Shown here one piece after another: positions 1 through 8,904 of a DNA stretch of 64,000 nt; position 1 is the stretch's first letter; each line of letters opens with the position of its first letter. A program made the position numbers and the translations under genes. The notes under the pieces were generated by a model. The model did not search any database, was not told the DNA's origin, and saw only the letters and a list, made by a program, of their open reading frames with translations. Source of the DNA: Arthonia radiata (Eukaryota; Ascomycota; Arthoniomycetes; Arthoniales; Arthoniaceae); the NCBI GenBank assembly GCA_002989075.1, contig PSQN01000014.1, positions 434,001-498,000 on the forward strand, given 5' to 3'.

Positions 1-1075
1 GCAGCGCATCGTACCACACTTGGCAGCCCGCAAATGACAGCCATTGTAGTGATGGTGTATTTCGGCTCAATAGGCGAAGAATAATTGCCCCTTCTTGCTC
101 TTGCGATTGTCTAGCCCCAACGACCGGATTATCTAGCAGAGATCTGTACTGTAAAGATACAGGTTGCATCTCTGGAAGGCATGGCCTCGGCCAGAAGTCC
201 AGACAGAGGTGGGTAAGTGAGCCAAGGTGGTATGAAAAATTAATGAGATCTTGCCATGAGACAGTCAATGTAGGATGAGCAAGGGAAAGGTGAGTAAGAC
301 ATGGAAATTGCAAGGGTGTTGCCAAAGAAAGATCGTTGAGGTCCAGGTCATCCTCCCAAGATTCTAGGATCGATGCTCGTGCTTCTTCTTTCCGCTTCAT
401 TGACCTCTCTTTCCAGAGCCTCTGCAGCTCAGGCAGAGTCAAACTACGGCCTATGGATCGTGTGAGATCCAGGCGTGTCACCTCTAGCGAGCCGGTGCTA
501 TCCGCCAATCCTGACGCGGATGGGTCCAAGAAAAGCATTTCAAGGCCATCTCGTGAAACTGCTTGCCGACCATGTACTCCAATATAGCTCATCAGCTGCA
601 GCTTCAACTCGATCGGCAACGTCGACAGGTAGGCGTGATCAAAGGCAAGATGCCACTCAAAGTGAGAAGCCATTGAACGAAGGCTGTAATCCAATAGACT
701 CGCTTTCGCTGGCATGGTCACTCCTGGGAGTCGGTTCAAACGCGGACTCTGCTCAGGCAGGCTATTGTCACCATTTACTTCAGATGGTAACCCATCGTTA
801 CCAACGATCCAACTGCGAGGTGGTGGTGGACCCGCGACTTTTCTCCTACCAGGAGGGACTGAAGTAGGAGCATGCCGGCTGGCATACATCCCTTGTGTCT
901 CTACTGAAGTCGCGGCAAGACCTTGAGTTCTTCTGAGATGTTCTATGCGCTCATTAACGCTGGTCGACGCCTCTTGTCGGGTTTCTGGCGAGGCATTACT
1001 CCTCGCCACCAGTGATGGATGGACATAGTTCTTCGAGCCCGATATATTAAAATGAGGCTGCTGCTTCTTAGGCAT
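1..1075 (-). CDS. Hypothetical protein with leucine-rich segments, 3' part beyond the left edge
   Basis: Reading the minus strand from an ATG at 1075 gives 358 codons without a stop, running off the left edge. The first ~115 residues look disordered (KKQQPHF start, a PPPPRSW stretch). Around residues 125-165 a more ordered block includes LLDYSLRSMASHFEWH and LPIELKLQLMSYIG, which resembles an F-box-like or helical segment. From about residue 255 it is leucine-rich (FPCLTHLSLAHPTL, LTHLCLDFWPRP, PSLQWLSFAGC), as in irregular LRR or F-box proteins. I recognise the general look of a conserved ascomycete hypothetical protein but cannot name a function. It is divergent to the next gene at 1408, and the ~330 bp between them should hold both promoters. 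Length and stop-free frame are strong evidence of coding; the product is not known. Confidence 0.75.
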   Translation of the reverse strand, partial: MPKKQQPHFNISGSKNYVHPSLVARSNASPETRQEASTSVNERIEHLRRTQGLAATSVETQGMYASRHAPTSVPPGRRKVAGPPPPRSWIVGNDGLPSEVNGDNSLPEQSPRLNRLPGVTMPAKASLLDYSLRSMASHFEWHLAFDHAYLSTLPIELKLQLMSYIGVHGRQAVSRDGLEMLFLDPSASGLADSTGSLEVTRLDLTRSIGRSLTLPELQRLWKERSMKRKEEARASILESWEDDLDLNDLSLATPLQFPCLTHLSLAHPTLTVSWQDLINFSYHLGSLTHLCLDFWPRPCLPEMQPVSLQYRSLLDNPVVGARQSQEQEGAIILRLLSRNTPSLQWLSFAGCQVWYDAL

Positions 1076-1407
1076 TACTAGCCCTCGCGCAAGCTGTCGC
1101 GGTTCGTACACTCAACGACAATACTCTTGAAGCTATATGAGCGATAAGACTGCTGTAACAATGATTCACGCCGTGATGCCGTACTCCGAAAGGATGGCGC
1201 TATCCACATCTAGAGCGCCAAGGCGCACGTGAAGGGAGTGGCTCGTGCTTTGTCCATCTGCCTTCCGTCATCACCCACTTCATCTTCTAGCATCTTCGCC
1301 ATCCACCTCTACACCTTCTCACCAAGCAAACCTGGTCATTCATCTTGACCTCCTCTCGCCATCCTCATCAGCCGTTTCCTTTGCCATCAGCACCAACAGC
1401 CACAACA

Positions 1408-2238
1408 ATGGCGTCCAACCCCAAATACGCCCCGGCGCCTCAGCGCGACTCCCTCGACTCGCCCTCCCAAAGCCAAAGCTACAGCCAACCGCCTCCCTCA
1501 TATCAAGCCGAAAATGCACCCTTCACCGACGTTCCCCGCGACTCCACCGACAACGTCCCTGATGACTTCAAATTCGGCACCTCCGTCGCTGAAGCCACAC
1601 TCGACATCCGCATGGCCTTCATCCGCAAGGTCTACTCAATCCTGACGGTACAGATCCTCTTCACTGCCGCGCTATCCGGTCTCTCCTTCGCCTCCGAGGG
1701 CTACAAGCACTGGATACAGGAGCACCAATGGATGATGTGGGTGTCATTGTTCGGCGCGCTCGGGATGATGCTGTTGACCTTCTGGAAACGCAAGAGCTAT
1801 CCCACCAACCTGCTCTTCTTGAGCGGATTCACGGCACTGGAGGCGTACAGTATTAGCGTCATTACCAGCTACTACCAAAGCAAGATTGTGTTGGAGGCGC
1901 TGGTTTTTACGCTGGCGATCTTCGTGGCGCTGACGCTGTTTGCGTGCCAGACAAAGTATGATTTCACGAATTGGATGCCGTATCTGTTTGGTGGGCTCTG
2001 GCTGCTTATTATATTCGGGTTCATGAGCGCATTCTTCCCTTACAGCAGCAAGGTCGAGCTGGGCTATGGGATTGTGTCAAGCTTGATATTCAGCGGGTAC
2101 ATCTTGGTGGATACGCAGCTCATCATGAGGCATTACCAGGTTGAGGAGGAGATTGCGGCGGCTATGAGCCTTTACCTAGATGTCATCAACCTGTTCTTGA
2201 GCATGCTTCGAATCCTCAACTCGAGCAACAACAACTGA
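1408..2238 (+). CDS. bxi1: Bax inhibitor-1 family (TMBIM/BXI1-like) membrane protein
   Basis: A single-exon 276-residue protein. Start chosen at the ATG at 1408, which has a good context (acaacaatgg) and gives the MASNPKYAP amino end typical of fungal members; an upstream in-frame ATG at 1345 would add 21 low-complexity residues. About 75 N-terminal residues are Pro/Ser/Tyr-rich and cytosolic, followed by seven hydrophobic segments beginning VYSILTVQILFTAALSG. The family signature is clear: FSGYILVDTQLIM and, near the C-terminus, YLDVINLFLSMLRIL. The family sits in the ER, Golgi or vacuole membrane, affects calcium leak and protects against ER stress and cell death. Family assignment is firm; the symbol follows the yeast orthologue and is less certain, because fungi can carry more than one paralogue. 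Confidence 0.93.
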   Translation: MASNPKYAPAPQRDSLDSPSQSQSYSQPPPSYQAENAPFTDVPRDSTDNVPDDFKFGTSVAEATLDIRMAFIRKVYSILTVQILFTAALSGLSFASEGYKHWIQEHQWMMWVSLFGALGMMLLTFWKRKSYPTNLLFLSGFTALEAYSISVITSYYQSKIVLEALVFTLAIFVALTLFACQTKYDFTNWMPYLFGGLWLLIIFGFMSAFFPYSSKVELGYGIVSSLIFSGYILVDTQLIMRHYQVEEEIAAAMSLYLDVINLFLSMLRILNSSNNN

Positions 2239-2834
2239 GACGTGTCATGAGTAATGCATGCATTCTGGGAAGGGGAGTCATCAGGCGCTTGCTAGCAAGT
2301 ATGGATCGGGTCTTTCTGCAGTAGATGCAATGTGTGTTTGCTAACACTGGCATATCGATCATTATCTCTCTCAGATTCCAATCCCTCTACTATTTCTGCG
2401 AAGTCACTGGGCCTTCCTTGCCCTTGTCTAAGCCAAGTTGTCCTGCACTGCCCACGTCTTGCCAGGTCAAGGCTCTCAGAGCCGCCCTACATCCTGCCTG
2501 ACGTTCTTGCACCGCACTTGCCCATACCGGTGCTACCCTAACACCTACGCATGCCGAGTGTAACAGCAGCATGCTCCTCTACTTCCCGCAGTCACCCTTC
2601 TGGGTAAGCATGTGAGTATCATATAAAGCCGCTGAAGAGGCTGCCTTAGGATGGCTTTCTGCAGAACCAACATACCTTTCACAATCAACTCCAAGCAACA
2701 CACATCTCGCAGCGCGAGCAACTCCTACCAAGATCAGCCACCTCCAAGCAACATACCTTTCGCAGCGCAAGCAACTCTACCAAGATAAGCCACCTCAAAC
2801 AACGTATCAAAGCACACCCTGTCGCTCAATCACC
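2239..2834. other. Intergenic: 3' flank of the BI-1 gene and promoter of the next small gene
   Basis: No convincing reading frame. The right part holds the 5' flank of the small gene at 2835, with a TATA-like box near 2621. Two imperfect copies of a segment around 'caactccaagcaac' and 'ctcgcagcgc/ttcgcagcgc' lie at about 2690-2780, a short local duplication in the likely 5' UTR. Confidence 0.5.
2621..2630 (+). promoter_or_regulatory. TATA-like box upstream of the small gene at 2835
   Basis: The sequence atataaagcc lies 214 bp before the ATG at 2835. A matching acataaagcc lies 127 bp before the ATG of the small gene at 7038, and the bases around both start codons also match (atcaccatgccc). 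The repeat of both elements suggests shared promoter descent rather than chance. Confidence 0.45.
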
Positions 2835-3230
2835 ATGCCCCACGGGTCTAGTGGATCCTCATCAGGTGGATCCAACTCCAGCAGGTCCAGCAAGCCACCG
2901 CACAGACAAGGCGGAATGGTACGGTCCAGAGACAGTGGTGCCGTGCTCACGACGTCCGATGTCTCCCAGACGTCAACCGAGGAGCGGCATAAAGTAGACA
3001 AGATACTCGCCGACAAGAAGAAAGCAGCGGAGGAGAAAAAGGAGCTGGAGGAACGCAGAAGACAGGAACGCAGGAGACACGGGACTGGGAAGAAAGGTGA
3101 CGATGACAAGTCGAACAAGAAGAGCGAGGGCACGTCGGTGGCAGATTTGAGTAAGCAATTGGCAGAGTTGCGGGCTATGCTACAGGAGAGTAAGGGGGGG
3201 AAGAAAGAGGCTGGAGCTGATGATGAGTGA
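2835..3230 (+). CDS. Small charged protein with C-terminal coiled coil (small-gene array member 1)
   Basis: 131 residues, ATG in the context atcaccatgcc. The first ~35 residues are Ser/Gly-rich (SSGSSSGGSNSS), followed by a basic turn and a long Lys/Glu/Arg stretch (about residues 50-90, with KKKAAEEKKELEERRRQERR). The C-terminus has a heptad-like run LSKQLAELRAMLQE that predicts a short coiled coil. No signal peptide or membrane segment. I do not recognise a named family. It shares composition, start context and upstream TATA box with the gene at 7038, and general layout with those at 4409, 5534 and 8050, so I treat it as part of one local family. Probably cytosolic or nuclear. Coding is likely but not proven, because low-complexity frames can arise by chance. 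Confidence 0.6.
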   Translation: MPHGSSGSSSGGSNSSRSSKPPHRQGGMVRSRDSGAVLTTSDVSQTSTEERHKVDKILADKKKAAEEKKELEERRRQERRRHGTGKKGDDDKSNKKSEGTSVADLSKQLAELRAMLQESKGGKKEAGADDE

Positions 3231-4408
3231 GCTGGGATGTCCAGTGGTTGTTCACCGTGGCGGTGCAAGCGACAGGCAGGATTGTGTGGATAATGTTTAA
3301 GAACAATCTTACGTCTTCACAAGCGTCTCATGGGTACTGAAGTAGCATCGTCATGCGTGAGATCTGTGAGACGCCTTCATCATGTTATCTTGTAGGTTTT
3401 ATCGATACATCGTTTGAACTAAAAGCCACCACGGCGGCACACTCACTAGTTACGGACACTTACTCGGCATCGTACTATCCGTGATGTGTTGGTATATGCA
3501 TAAGTACGCTTCCCAGTCAGTATGTGAAGGCTGGCGATGATCCACTTTTGCCACTTGTTAGGTGAAATAACAAAGACGAGCAGAACTCCACAACGAAAGA
3601 CGTCGTCGAACGCGACCTACTGTATCAGACTCCGTCCCAGTGTTTCATTGTATGAGATTCCGCAGGACGACTGATATATAAGCAGTCGAAAGCTACGGGA
3701 AAACTCTATTCCGCCCGTGTCTGAGGATCGGTGGCTGCGAACATTGGGGCGGATCCGGGCCGCTCCCAATTTTTGATGGCGGCAGGGGCTGGTGTGCTGC
3801 ATGCAGGGCTGTGACTACCAAATACTTCACATTGTCTTTCTTGCGCTGAACAGAGATGGATTGTTGGTCGATCCACCACGTGAACGGATACACGACCCGT
3901 GAATGTGGATGAGGGTGCCGTCACTGACTCTGAAGACCTCACCTTGCGTTTGCAGCAAATGCTTTGTCAGCGTTTGACGTGTATTCCACCGAGTGGATTC
4001 GCCGGCATGGCGGGCTCCTGAGACTGCATCACTTGAACCAAAACGATGGATTGTCTGGCGTCTGCGCTCCACGCTAGGGTGCAATCTGTGACAATGTGTT
4101 CGTGTTAATCAGGGTCGTCTCGTAGATGAAAACAGGGAGGACGACGAGCTCCACCAGGCAAACATGGTTGGTGGCCGCTTCGAACCAAAGTATGCGCTGT
4201 TCTTGCACTTGTCGTCTCGTGTCAATTCTCCACTGTCGCGTATTAAAGTCGGTCATGGCATCGGCTTTGTAGGTTTTTCTACAGACACATACGATTCGAC
4301 TTCATCCACTTAGAACTGCAAAACCCATATCCCGACAGATATCCAGCCTACAAACCTACCAGCCAAATCCTTGCTTCTGATATACGCTGCAAGCACTTCG
4401 TTCCCGAA
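3231..4408. other. Intergenic, contains the first copy of a diverged duplicated segment
   Basis: No supported gene. The right-hand two thirds match the 5' flank of the gene at 5534 (see the repeat entries at 3746 and 4839). Frames present here are short and not shared between the two copies, which argues that the duplicated DNA is promoter and 5' UTR rather than coding. Confidence 0.5.
3746..4270 (+). repeat. Diverged segmental duplication, copy A (5' flank of gene 4409)
   Basis: Blocks shared in the same order with copy B at 4839: ggccgctcccaat (near 3758 and 4852); ttgacgtgt (near 3974 and 5151); a stretch around 'gtctgtgac..tgttc' (near 4084 and 5257); and a longer block from 'gacgagctccaccag' to 'gtcatggcat' (about 4143-4262 against 5307-5430). 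The offset is about 1.09-1.16 kb throughout, with small indels. Each copy is followed by a small lysine-rich reading frame. Confidence 0.7.
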
Positions 4409-4696
4409 ATGCCTCAAGACGATAGGAAATCTAAGTCGACGGCTAGACGACTTGTGGACACAGTGAGACAGGGTGGAGGAAAGAAGGAATCAGACATATT
4501 GCACGATCCCTGGAAGAATACTCAAATGTCAAGGTCGAAGGGAGGGGGCCCGGAGCGAACCGAACCTTCAACCGCGATCAAGAATTACGTTACAAGAAAA
4601 GAAAACGCAGCGGCCGAGAAGAACGAGGTGGTGAAACTCAGGGAGGATAACAAGAGGTTAAAAGCTGAACTGGAAGCCCTGGCTAGCTCCAAGTGA
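4409..4696 (+). CDS. Small basic protein with C-terminal coiled coil (array member 2)
   Basis: 95 residues from the first ATG of a frame that is otherwise open upstream. Layout: a basic N-terminal third (SKSTARRLVDTVRQGGGKK), a middle motif HDPWKNTQMSRSKGGGPERTEP, and a C-terminal amphipathic helix (NEVVKLREDNKRLKAEL) with leucines in a heptad pattern. The middle motif matches the protein encoded at 8050-8316 (DPNKKQQWSRPKSGGKERVEP): same spacing of DP, Lys, SR, GG, ER and EP. The 5' flank also matches that gene's 5' flank on the other strand (ctaccagc-aaatcctt). So this and 8050 are paralogues. Function unknown; no domain I can name. Confidence 0.65.
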   Translation: MPQDDRKSKSTARRLVDTVRQGGGKKESDILHDPWKNTQMSRSKGGGPERTEPSTAIKNYVTRKENAAAEKNEVVKLREDNKRLKAELEALASSK

Positions 4697-4838
4697 ACGT
4701 GCGCCATTCTTAGAGCGCTTCTTGGCGCGAAGCAACAAGGCTTTCCGCTGTCACGGCTCCATATGAGATCTGTGCAATCCTGTTGATGAATCAGCATCAT
4801 ACGCCACGGACAACGTCTATTCCGTTCAGGGACTCTCT

Positions 4839-5435
4839 AGGGGCGGGGCGGGGCCGCTCCCAATCGTCGATACGGGCGTACGCAGAAGACATGCCAAACG
4901 GTCCGTGCGTCTCTCAGCCCTTGCCGTGTGTCCCAGTAGATGTAAAGTTCGGACCGTTCGAAATGTCTTCCATATACGCCAATACCGGCAGGCATTAGTT
5001 TGCCTAAGCGAGCTATACCGCCTGCATGATACTGCAAGGGCCATTACGCGTACGGCTGTATACATACGCCTGACTGACGTGGTTTGCATTACCCACCTTA
5101 CCTCTCTGGTATGACCCTTGTTCTTTGTGGTGCATACTCATGCTATTTGCTTGACGTGTCTTCTATCGAGCGCGTACGCAGGAACGTGAGCACTCTTGAA
5201 GCTCTAACAACTGGAGCAAGGTGGTCTCCCCGATGTCTGCGTTCCCGCTTACATGCAGTCTGTGACGAGGTGTTCATGCTTAACGGACCTGTGTAGTGGA
5301 CGAAAGTGACGAGCCCCACCAGATAGATCTGCTTCGTGGCCACTTCGAATCTGCGCACGCGCCGGCCCTGGACTTCTCTTGTCGTGGCATTTGTTCACCA
5401 TCGCATATATTAGTCAGTCATAGCATGGCTTCTGA
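4839..5435 (+). repeat. Diverged segmental duplication, copy B (5' flank of gene 5534)
   Basis: Second copy of the segment described at 3746-4270. It is slightly longer, with a more GC-rich start. The similarity continues past 5435 into the region aligned with the start codon of the gene at 4409: there copy A has atgcctcaaga and copy B has attcctcaaga, so the copy-A start codon is not present in B. Confidence 0.7.
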
Positions 5436-5533
5436 CGTCTCTTCCGTAGACGCAAAGTCACTCAGTCCCCATCCATTTAATTATCAGCTTCATCAGAAGC
5501 ATCAAGTCCCGAATTCCCTACCAACACCTCGCT

Positions 5534-5932
5534 TTGAATACTCACCGCAAGCCTACTCCGCCCCAGACAACATTCCTCAAGATATTCGCGGCCTTGAAGA
5601 AGCACGCTGGCGAGAATCGGGAAAAGAAACCAAAGAAGCCGTCAAAGTATGACAAGGATCCCAACAAGAAGTATCAAACGACGAGGAGAAAGAGTGATTT
5701 TTCCACTACGACAGAAAAGACAAGCATGTTCAAGACCCATAAGGAACGTGAAAAAGCTGAGAAGGCCGACAATGAGATGTATGAAGAATGGAAAAGGGGA
5801 GAACGAAGAAGGCTGAAGATGAAGCTAAGGCGACTGGGGTGGAAGCTAGCACGTCAAAATAAGGCGATCGTGATTCGGCTGTGGCGCAAAGCCACGAGTG
5901 TCTTCTTTGCAGAGATGGCCTTGATCAGATAG
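5534..5932 (+). CDS. Small basic protein, array member 3; start unresolved, possibly a relic
   Basis: The frame is open from 5450 to a stop at 5930-5932. It encodes YDKDPNKKYQ, then MFKTHKEREKAEKADNEM and a Lys/Arg-rich C-terminus. It aligns along its length with the protein at 8050-8316 (FDKDPNKKQQ, MFQKHKNDEAQAEAEK), so the frame was or is coding. No ATG opens the frame before the shared motif. The first codon at 5534 is TTG, and the position matching the ATG of gene 4409 reads ATT. A 5' exon from the ATG at 5425 with an intron of about 5446-5506 would restore a frame, but its donor (gtagac) is weak. It could equally be a decaying copy. The C-terminal ~35 residues have no match in the paralogues and may be an extension through an older stop. 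Confidence 0.5.
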   Translation: MNTHRKPTPPQTTFLKIFAALKKHAGENREKKPKKPSKYDKDPNKKYQTTRRKSDFSTTTEKTSMFKTHKEREKAEKADNEMYEEWKRGERRRLKMKLRRLGWKLARQNKAIVIRLWRKATSVFFAEMALIR

Positions 5933-6492
5933 TGAGAAACAACTGCGCTCGCATGGCGAGACCCGAGACAAAAGGATGTAGCAAAGCGTACAGGTGCCTA
6001 CTCGTCTTGCATCTGTCTCTGACTGCTGTGCGATAGTGTGTGCGATGGGAAGTGACGATCTCTTATTTATTTGCCATCATTTTTGCGCGACATTAATGAT
6101 ACAATGAAAGTCCACTGGAAATCAAGAAAGGTGAGGAAGAGCAGAAAGAGTGAATGGACAACAAACGCACAGAGCCAAGAGAAAATCGGTGACAGCTGCC
6201 GCCGGGGGTAGCGTGGCATACTTTCGCCATGAGCTGCACGGGATGTCATGTCAAGAACTTTTATGGTGAGTGATGACCTCTTCTTTCTCGCTGTTTTTTT
6301 CTGTCTTCCGTTTTGTTTCCTTGCTCCTCAATAACATCTTGCATTGATTTGCCATCCGTCGAACTCCAGACAAAAGACGAAAGGGCAACATCTTCTGTTG
6401 GAGCCACGTGCTCCAAGTTCGGCGCAAGCTCGTCTCGAAAGGCTCGTTGCGACAGTAACGATCAAGACCAGCAAGCCATGTTCATCACCAAG

Positions 6493-6524
6493 CAAGTGAT
6501 CCCGCGCTGAAGTGGGATCACTTG
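6493..6524. repeat. Perfect 11-bp inverted repeat with 10-nt loop
   Basis: caagtgatccc (6493-6503) and gggatcacttg (6514-6524) are exact reverse complements separated by ten bases. The dyad has no reading frame over it. It could be a regulator-binding palindrome, an RNA hairpin, or the remnant of a small element. Confidence 0.6.
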
Positions 6525-6910
6525 GATCAATATAACAAGCCAATGTGTTTAACTGCGTCTGTTAGGTCTGAAGTTTCACCTCGCAGAGCTACTACAAACC
6601 GACACGTTGCAATGTCACACGTGATATAACCAGGCCGCCGACGCCAACGTCAGCTATCACACTATACGTGAGGATTGTGAATTTCAAGAGACCATGTAAC
6701 AGGTAACATACGTCGTGTTTCGAGAAAGGATACATCGAGGCATGACAGTAAAACGCCGGCTGCTCTGAACGTTCCCCTAGACACCGGATCTGTTGACTTC
6801 CCGAGTGATCTGTGAGCGTTCTAGTGATAGCTCACTGATCTATGCGCTCATTCCCAGCAAGAAAGCAAGATGGCTTCTACCTACTCATACCTGAGCAAAG
6901 TGCAACAGCT

Positions 6911-6920
6911 ACATAAAGCC
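6911..6920 (+). promoter_or_regulatory. TATA-like box upstream of gene 7038
   Basis: acataaagcc 118 bp before the likely leader's end and 127 bp before the ATG, followed by a CT-rich stretch (ccctttcaccc). It matches the box upstream of the gene at 2835. Confidence 0.45.
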
Positions 6921-7037
6921 GTCCCTTTCACCCAACCATTTATTATCATTCCGCAGACACAAGCACTCTTTCGGTTCACCATGGACTTACATACTTTCTG
7001 ATAGCCCCATCAAAGTACGAACGCCACACAGATCACC

Positions 7038-7337
7038 ATGCCCAACTCCACCTCCAACACCAAACCGAAACCACTCACCTGGTTGGGTTCAACCATCGGC
7101 GGTTTAGTCGAAGGCGCAGCCAAGAAGAAAGAGGACGCCAAGCCCCAGCGCAACCTGGGATATACGCGAGAAGTGAAGAAAGATGGAATTGGAAAGCGAG
7201 TTGAAGTTGATGATGGAACCGAGCCTCGGGACCTAGATCAAATGCGTGACGAAAAGAAGCGGATCTTGAGGGAGAACGCAGCCAAGAAAGATGCAGAGGG
7301 GTCTAAGGTGGGCAGCCATGACGGGGCGTCGGACTAG
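7038..7337 (+). CDS. Small charged protein (array member 4)
   Basis: 99 residues; ATG in the context atcaccatgccc, identical to that of the gene at 2835. The N-terminus (PLTWLGSTIGGLVEGAAKKKED) suggests a short amphipathic helix. It is followed by a basic, Gly/Asp-containing middle (PQRNLGYTREVKKDG) and a C-terminal charged helix (DQMRDEKKRILRENAAKKDAEG). The first half resembles the N-terminus of the protein at 10434 (WL-TGL, then Ala/Lys-rich, then PQR), a weak similarity I would not rely on alone. No named family, no signal peptide and no membrane segment. Coding is supported by composition, start context and shared promoter with 2835; function unknown. Confidence 0.6.
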   Translation: MPNSTSNTKPKPLTWLGSTIGGLVEGAAKKKEDAKPQRNLGYTREVKKDGIGKRVEVDDGTEPRDLDQMRDEKKRILRENAAKKDAEGSKVGSHDGASD

Positions 7338-8049
7338 ACGGCAAAGATAGCAAGCATCACTGCTCACGGTGGCATTCAATCGCTGTTGATCCTGACAGTT
7401 GCAAAAGGCTTGAAGTTTTGGTCTTTATGAAGTGCATTGAATTGCTGCAGCTTCATGATGTTGCTTATTTTGTGGTCTACTTTATGTACAGAAGGACCAC
7501 GATGCTCGCTTGATAGTGTGACGCTGATCCGACTGAGAATGAATAATCAAATGTGTCGTGATAGCGTCCGACTCTGTACAGGTGCTCGCTTCGCAGTCTG
7601 CCAGGTCAGCCCGCCTGTGAAAACTGCGTAAGGGTCTCATGTTCGAGGGACTCAGAAGGAGTCGTATAAAATGTTGTACTTAGCTAGTACCGAGACTACT
7701 TGGCTTTGAGTCTGCCATCCTTTCTACTCTTCCATTTGTCTTGACTTCCATAGGCTAAGCAATCCTCGGCCTTGCTACTTTTACTATTCAAGTAAACGCT
7801 TGCGGAAATTAGAGCGAGTATATATAGGGTCTTTACTGTACACCGCACAACACTCTCGTACCGCAGACAGAGACAGACGCAAGACAAGCTATGTGGGCGC
7901 TCGGACGCTTTACTGGGAGCTTTTTGGTCGTAAGTCTCGTCCTGCGAACACATTTGCTTCTTACTATCTGACATAGCTATCTCTGCAAGAGTATATACGT
8001 TTTGCGCCAAGGCCCGCTCAGAACGTCGCCTTATTCAGACTTACTAGTT
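7338..8049. other. Intergenic between convergent small genes
   Basis: Lies between the 3' end of the gene at 7038 and the 3' end of the minus-strand gene at 8050. A TATA-like tatatatagg is present at about 7818-7827. The frames here are short, cysteine-rich and lack similarity to the neighbouring small genes. I see no supported feature. Confidence 0.4.
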
Positions 8050-8316
8050 TCAGTCATCCTTCTTAGCTCTCCTGAAATCTTCGAATTCCTTCATGAGGGC
8101 TGCATCTCTGGTTTTCTCGGCCTCTGCTTGTGCTTCATCGTTCTTGTGTTTTTGGAACATTTTCGTCGGTTCTACGCGCTCCTTTCCCCCACTCTTCGGC
8201 CTGGACCATTGTTGCTTCTTGTTGGGGTCCTTGTCGAACTCTGTCGGCGTTGGCTTTGGCTGTTCACCGTCCTTTTCTTTCCTCTTGTTGGCTATCTCCT
8301 TGAACACTGTCAACAT
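8050..8316 (-). CDS. Small basic protein with DPNKK motif (array member 5, inverted)
   Basis: 88 residues from an ATG at 8316 to a TGA. Layout: short helix (LTVFKEIANKRKEK), Pro/Thr linker, the family motif FDKDPNKKQQWSRPKSGGKERVEP (DP, NKK, SR, GG, ER, EP), then a charged helix (KMFQKHKNDEAQAEAEK) ending in a Lys/Asp tail. It aligns end to end with the 5534 frame and in its middle with the 4409 protein, but lies on the opposite strand. The 5' leader on the minus strand also matches that of 4409, so the duplication included promoter DNA and this copy was inverted. A MITE-like element sits about 245 bp upstream. Function unknown. Confidence 0.68.
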   Translation of the reverse strand: MLTVFKEIANKRKEKDGEQPKPTPTEFDKDPNKKQQWSRPKSGGKERVEPTKMFQKHKNDEAQAEAEKTRDAALMKEFEDFRRAKKDD

Positions 8317-8561
8317 GTTTGGGAATATTGATCAGGGTCCTCTCGAGAACGAAGGGCTGTCGGTGGGCGTTGGAAGTAAGGATTTAGCTGGTAGGTCTTT
8401 AGGCTGTTCTGTATAGTAGATCGATCGTACAATGGATAAGACTAAAGGATTGAAGCTCGTAAGTCTATAGAAGCAATGTTAGAAGTGGTCCTACGGTCGA
8501 CTTTAATATGCGTGGGTTGCTAAATGCCGCGAGACGACAAGTCCTAAAAAACCTAAATGTA

Positions 8562-8821
8562 TTCCTCCAGGCACCGGAAGTGACTCCATGGTGCGTACAC
8601 GCGGGTAATCGTGTATTGCACGTAAACAAAGCTCCTAGGGTCAGCAACGCAGGCTCGTAACTCTTATGGCTCCAAGATTTGGGGGCGTAGATTGCGCCAC
8701 GTAGAGGGCTACTGGGGGCTATTTAGGTAATTGTAGGCCAATTTCGCGCCTTTCTTGGGGGGCTGCCGCACGTACCCTCCACGTACACGCACCCTAGAGC
8801 CACTTCCGGTGCCTAGAGGGA
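8562..8821. mobile_element. MITE-like element, 260 bp, TA target duplication
   Basis: The ends are an imperfect inverted repeat of about 26 bp: left ttcctccaggcaccggaagt and onward; right, read in reverse complement, tccctctaggcaccggaagt and onward, with about three mismatches. Both ends are flanked by TA, the target duplication of Tc1/mariner-type transposases. There is no coding capacity. Inner palindromic pieces around cgtacacgc occur near both ends. A non-autonomous DNA element is the simplest reading. Confidence 0.75.
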
Positions 8822-8904
8822 TACTTGGAATGAAGCAGCCACGAAGCAGTTACAAAGCATGTCTTATGAAGCAAGCGCTTTAGGCCACCTGCCGTGTCAT
8901 GATG

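Larger units (their letters stand above)
5933..7037. other. Intergenic, with one strong hairpin; promoter of gene 7038
   Basis: No supported gene. Contains the perfect inverted repeat at 6493-6524 and, at the right end, the TATA-like acataaagcc (6911) and CT-rich leader of the gene at 7038. Confidence 0.5.

Noticed and set aside
4180-4200. gcttcgaacc, a tRNA B-box-like string
   Set aside because: No A box or foldable cloverleaf around it, and the matching place in duplicate copy B lacks the B-box bases.
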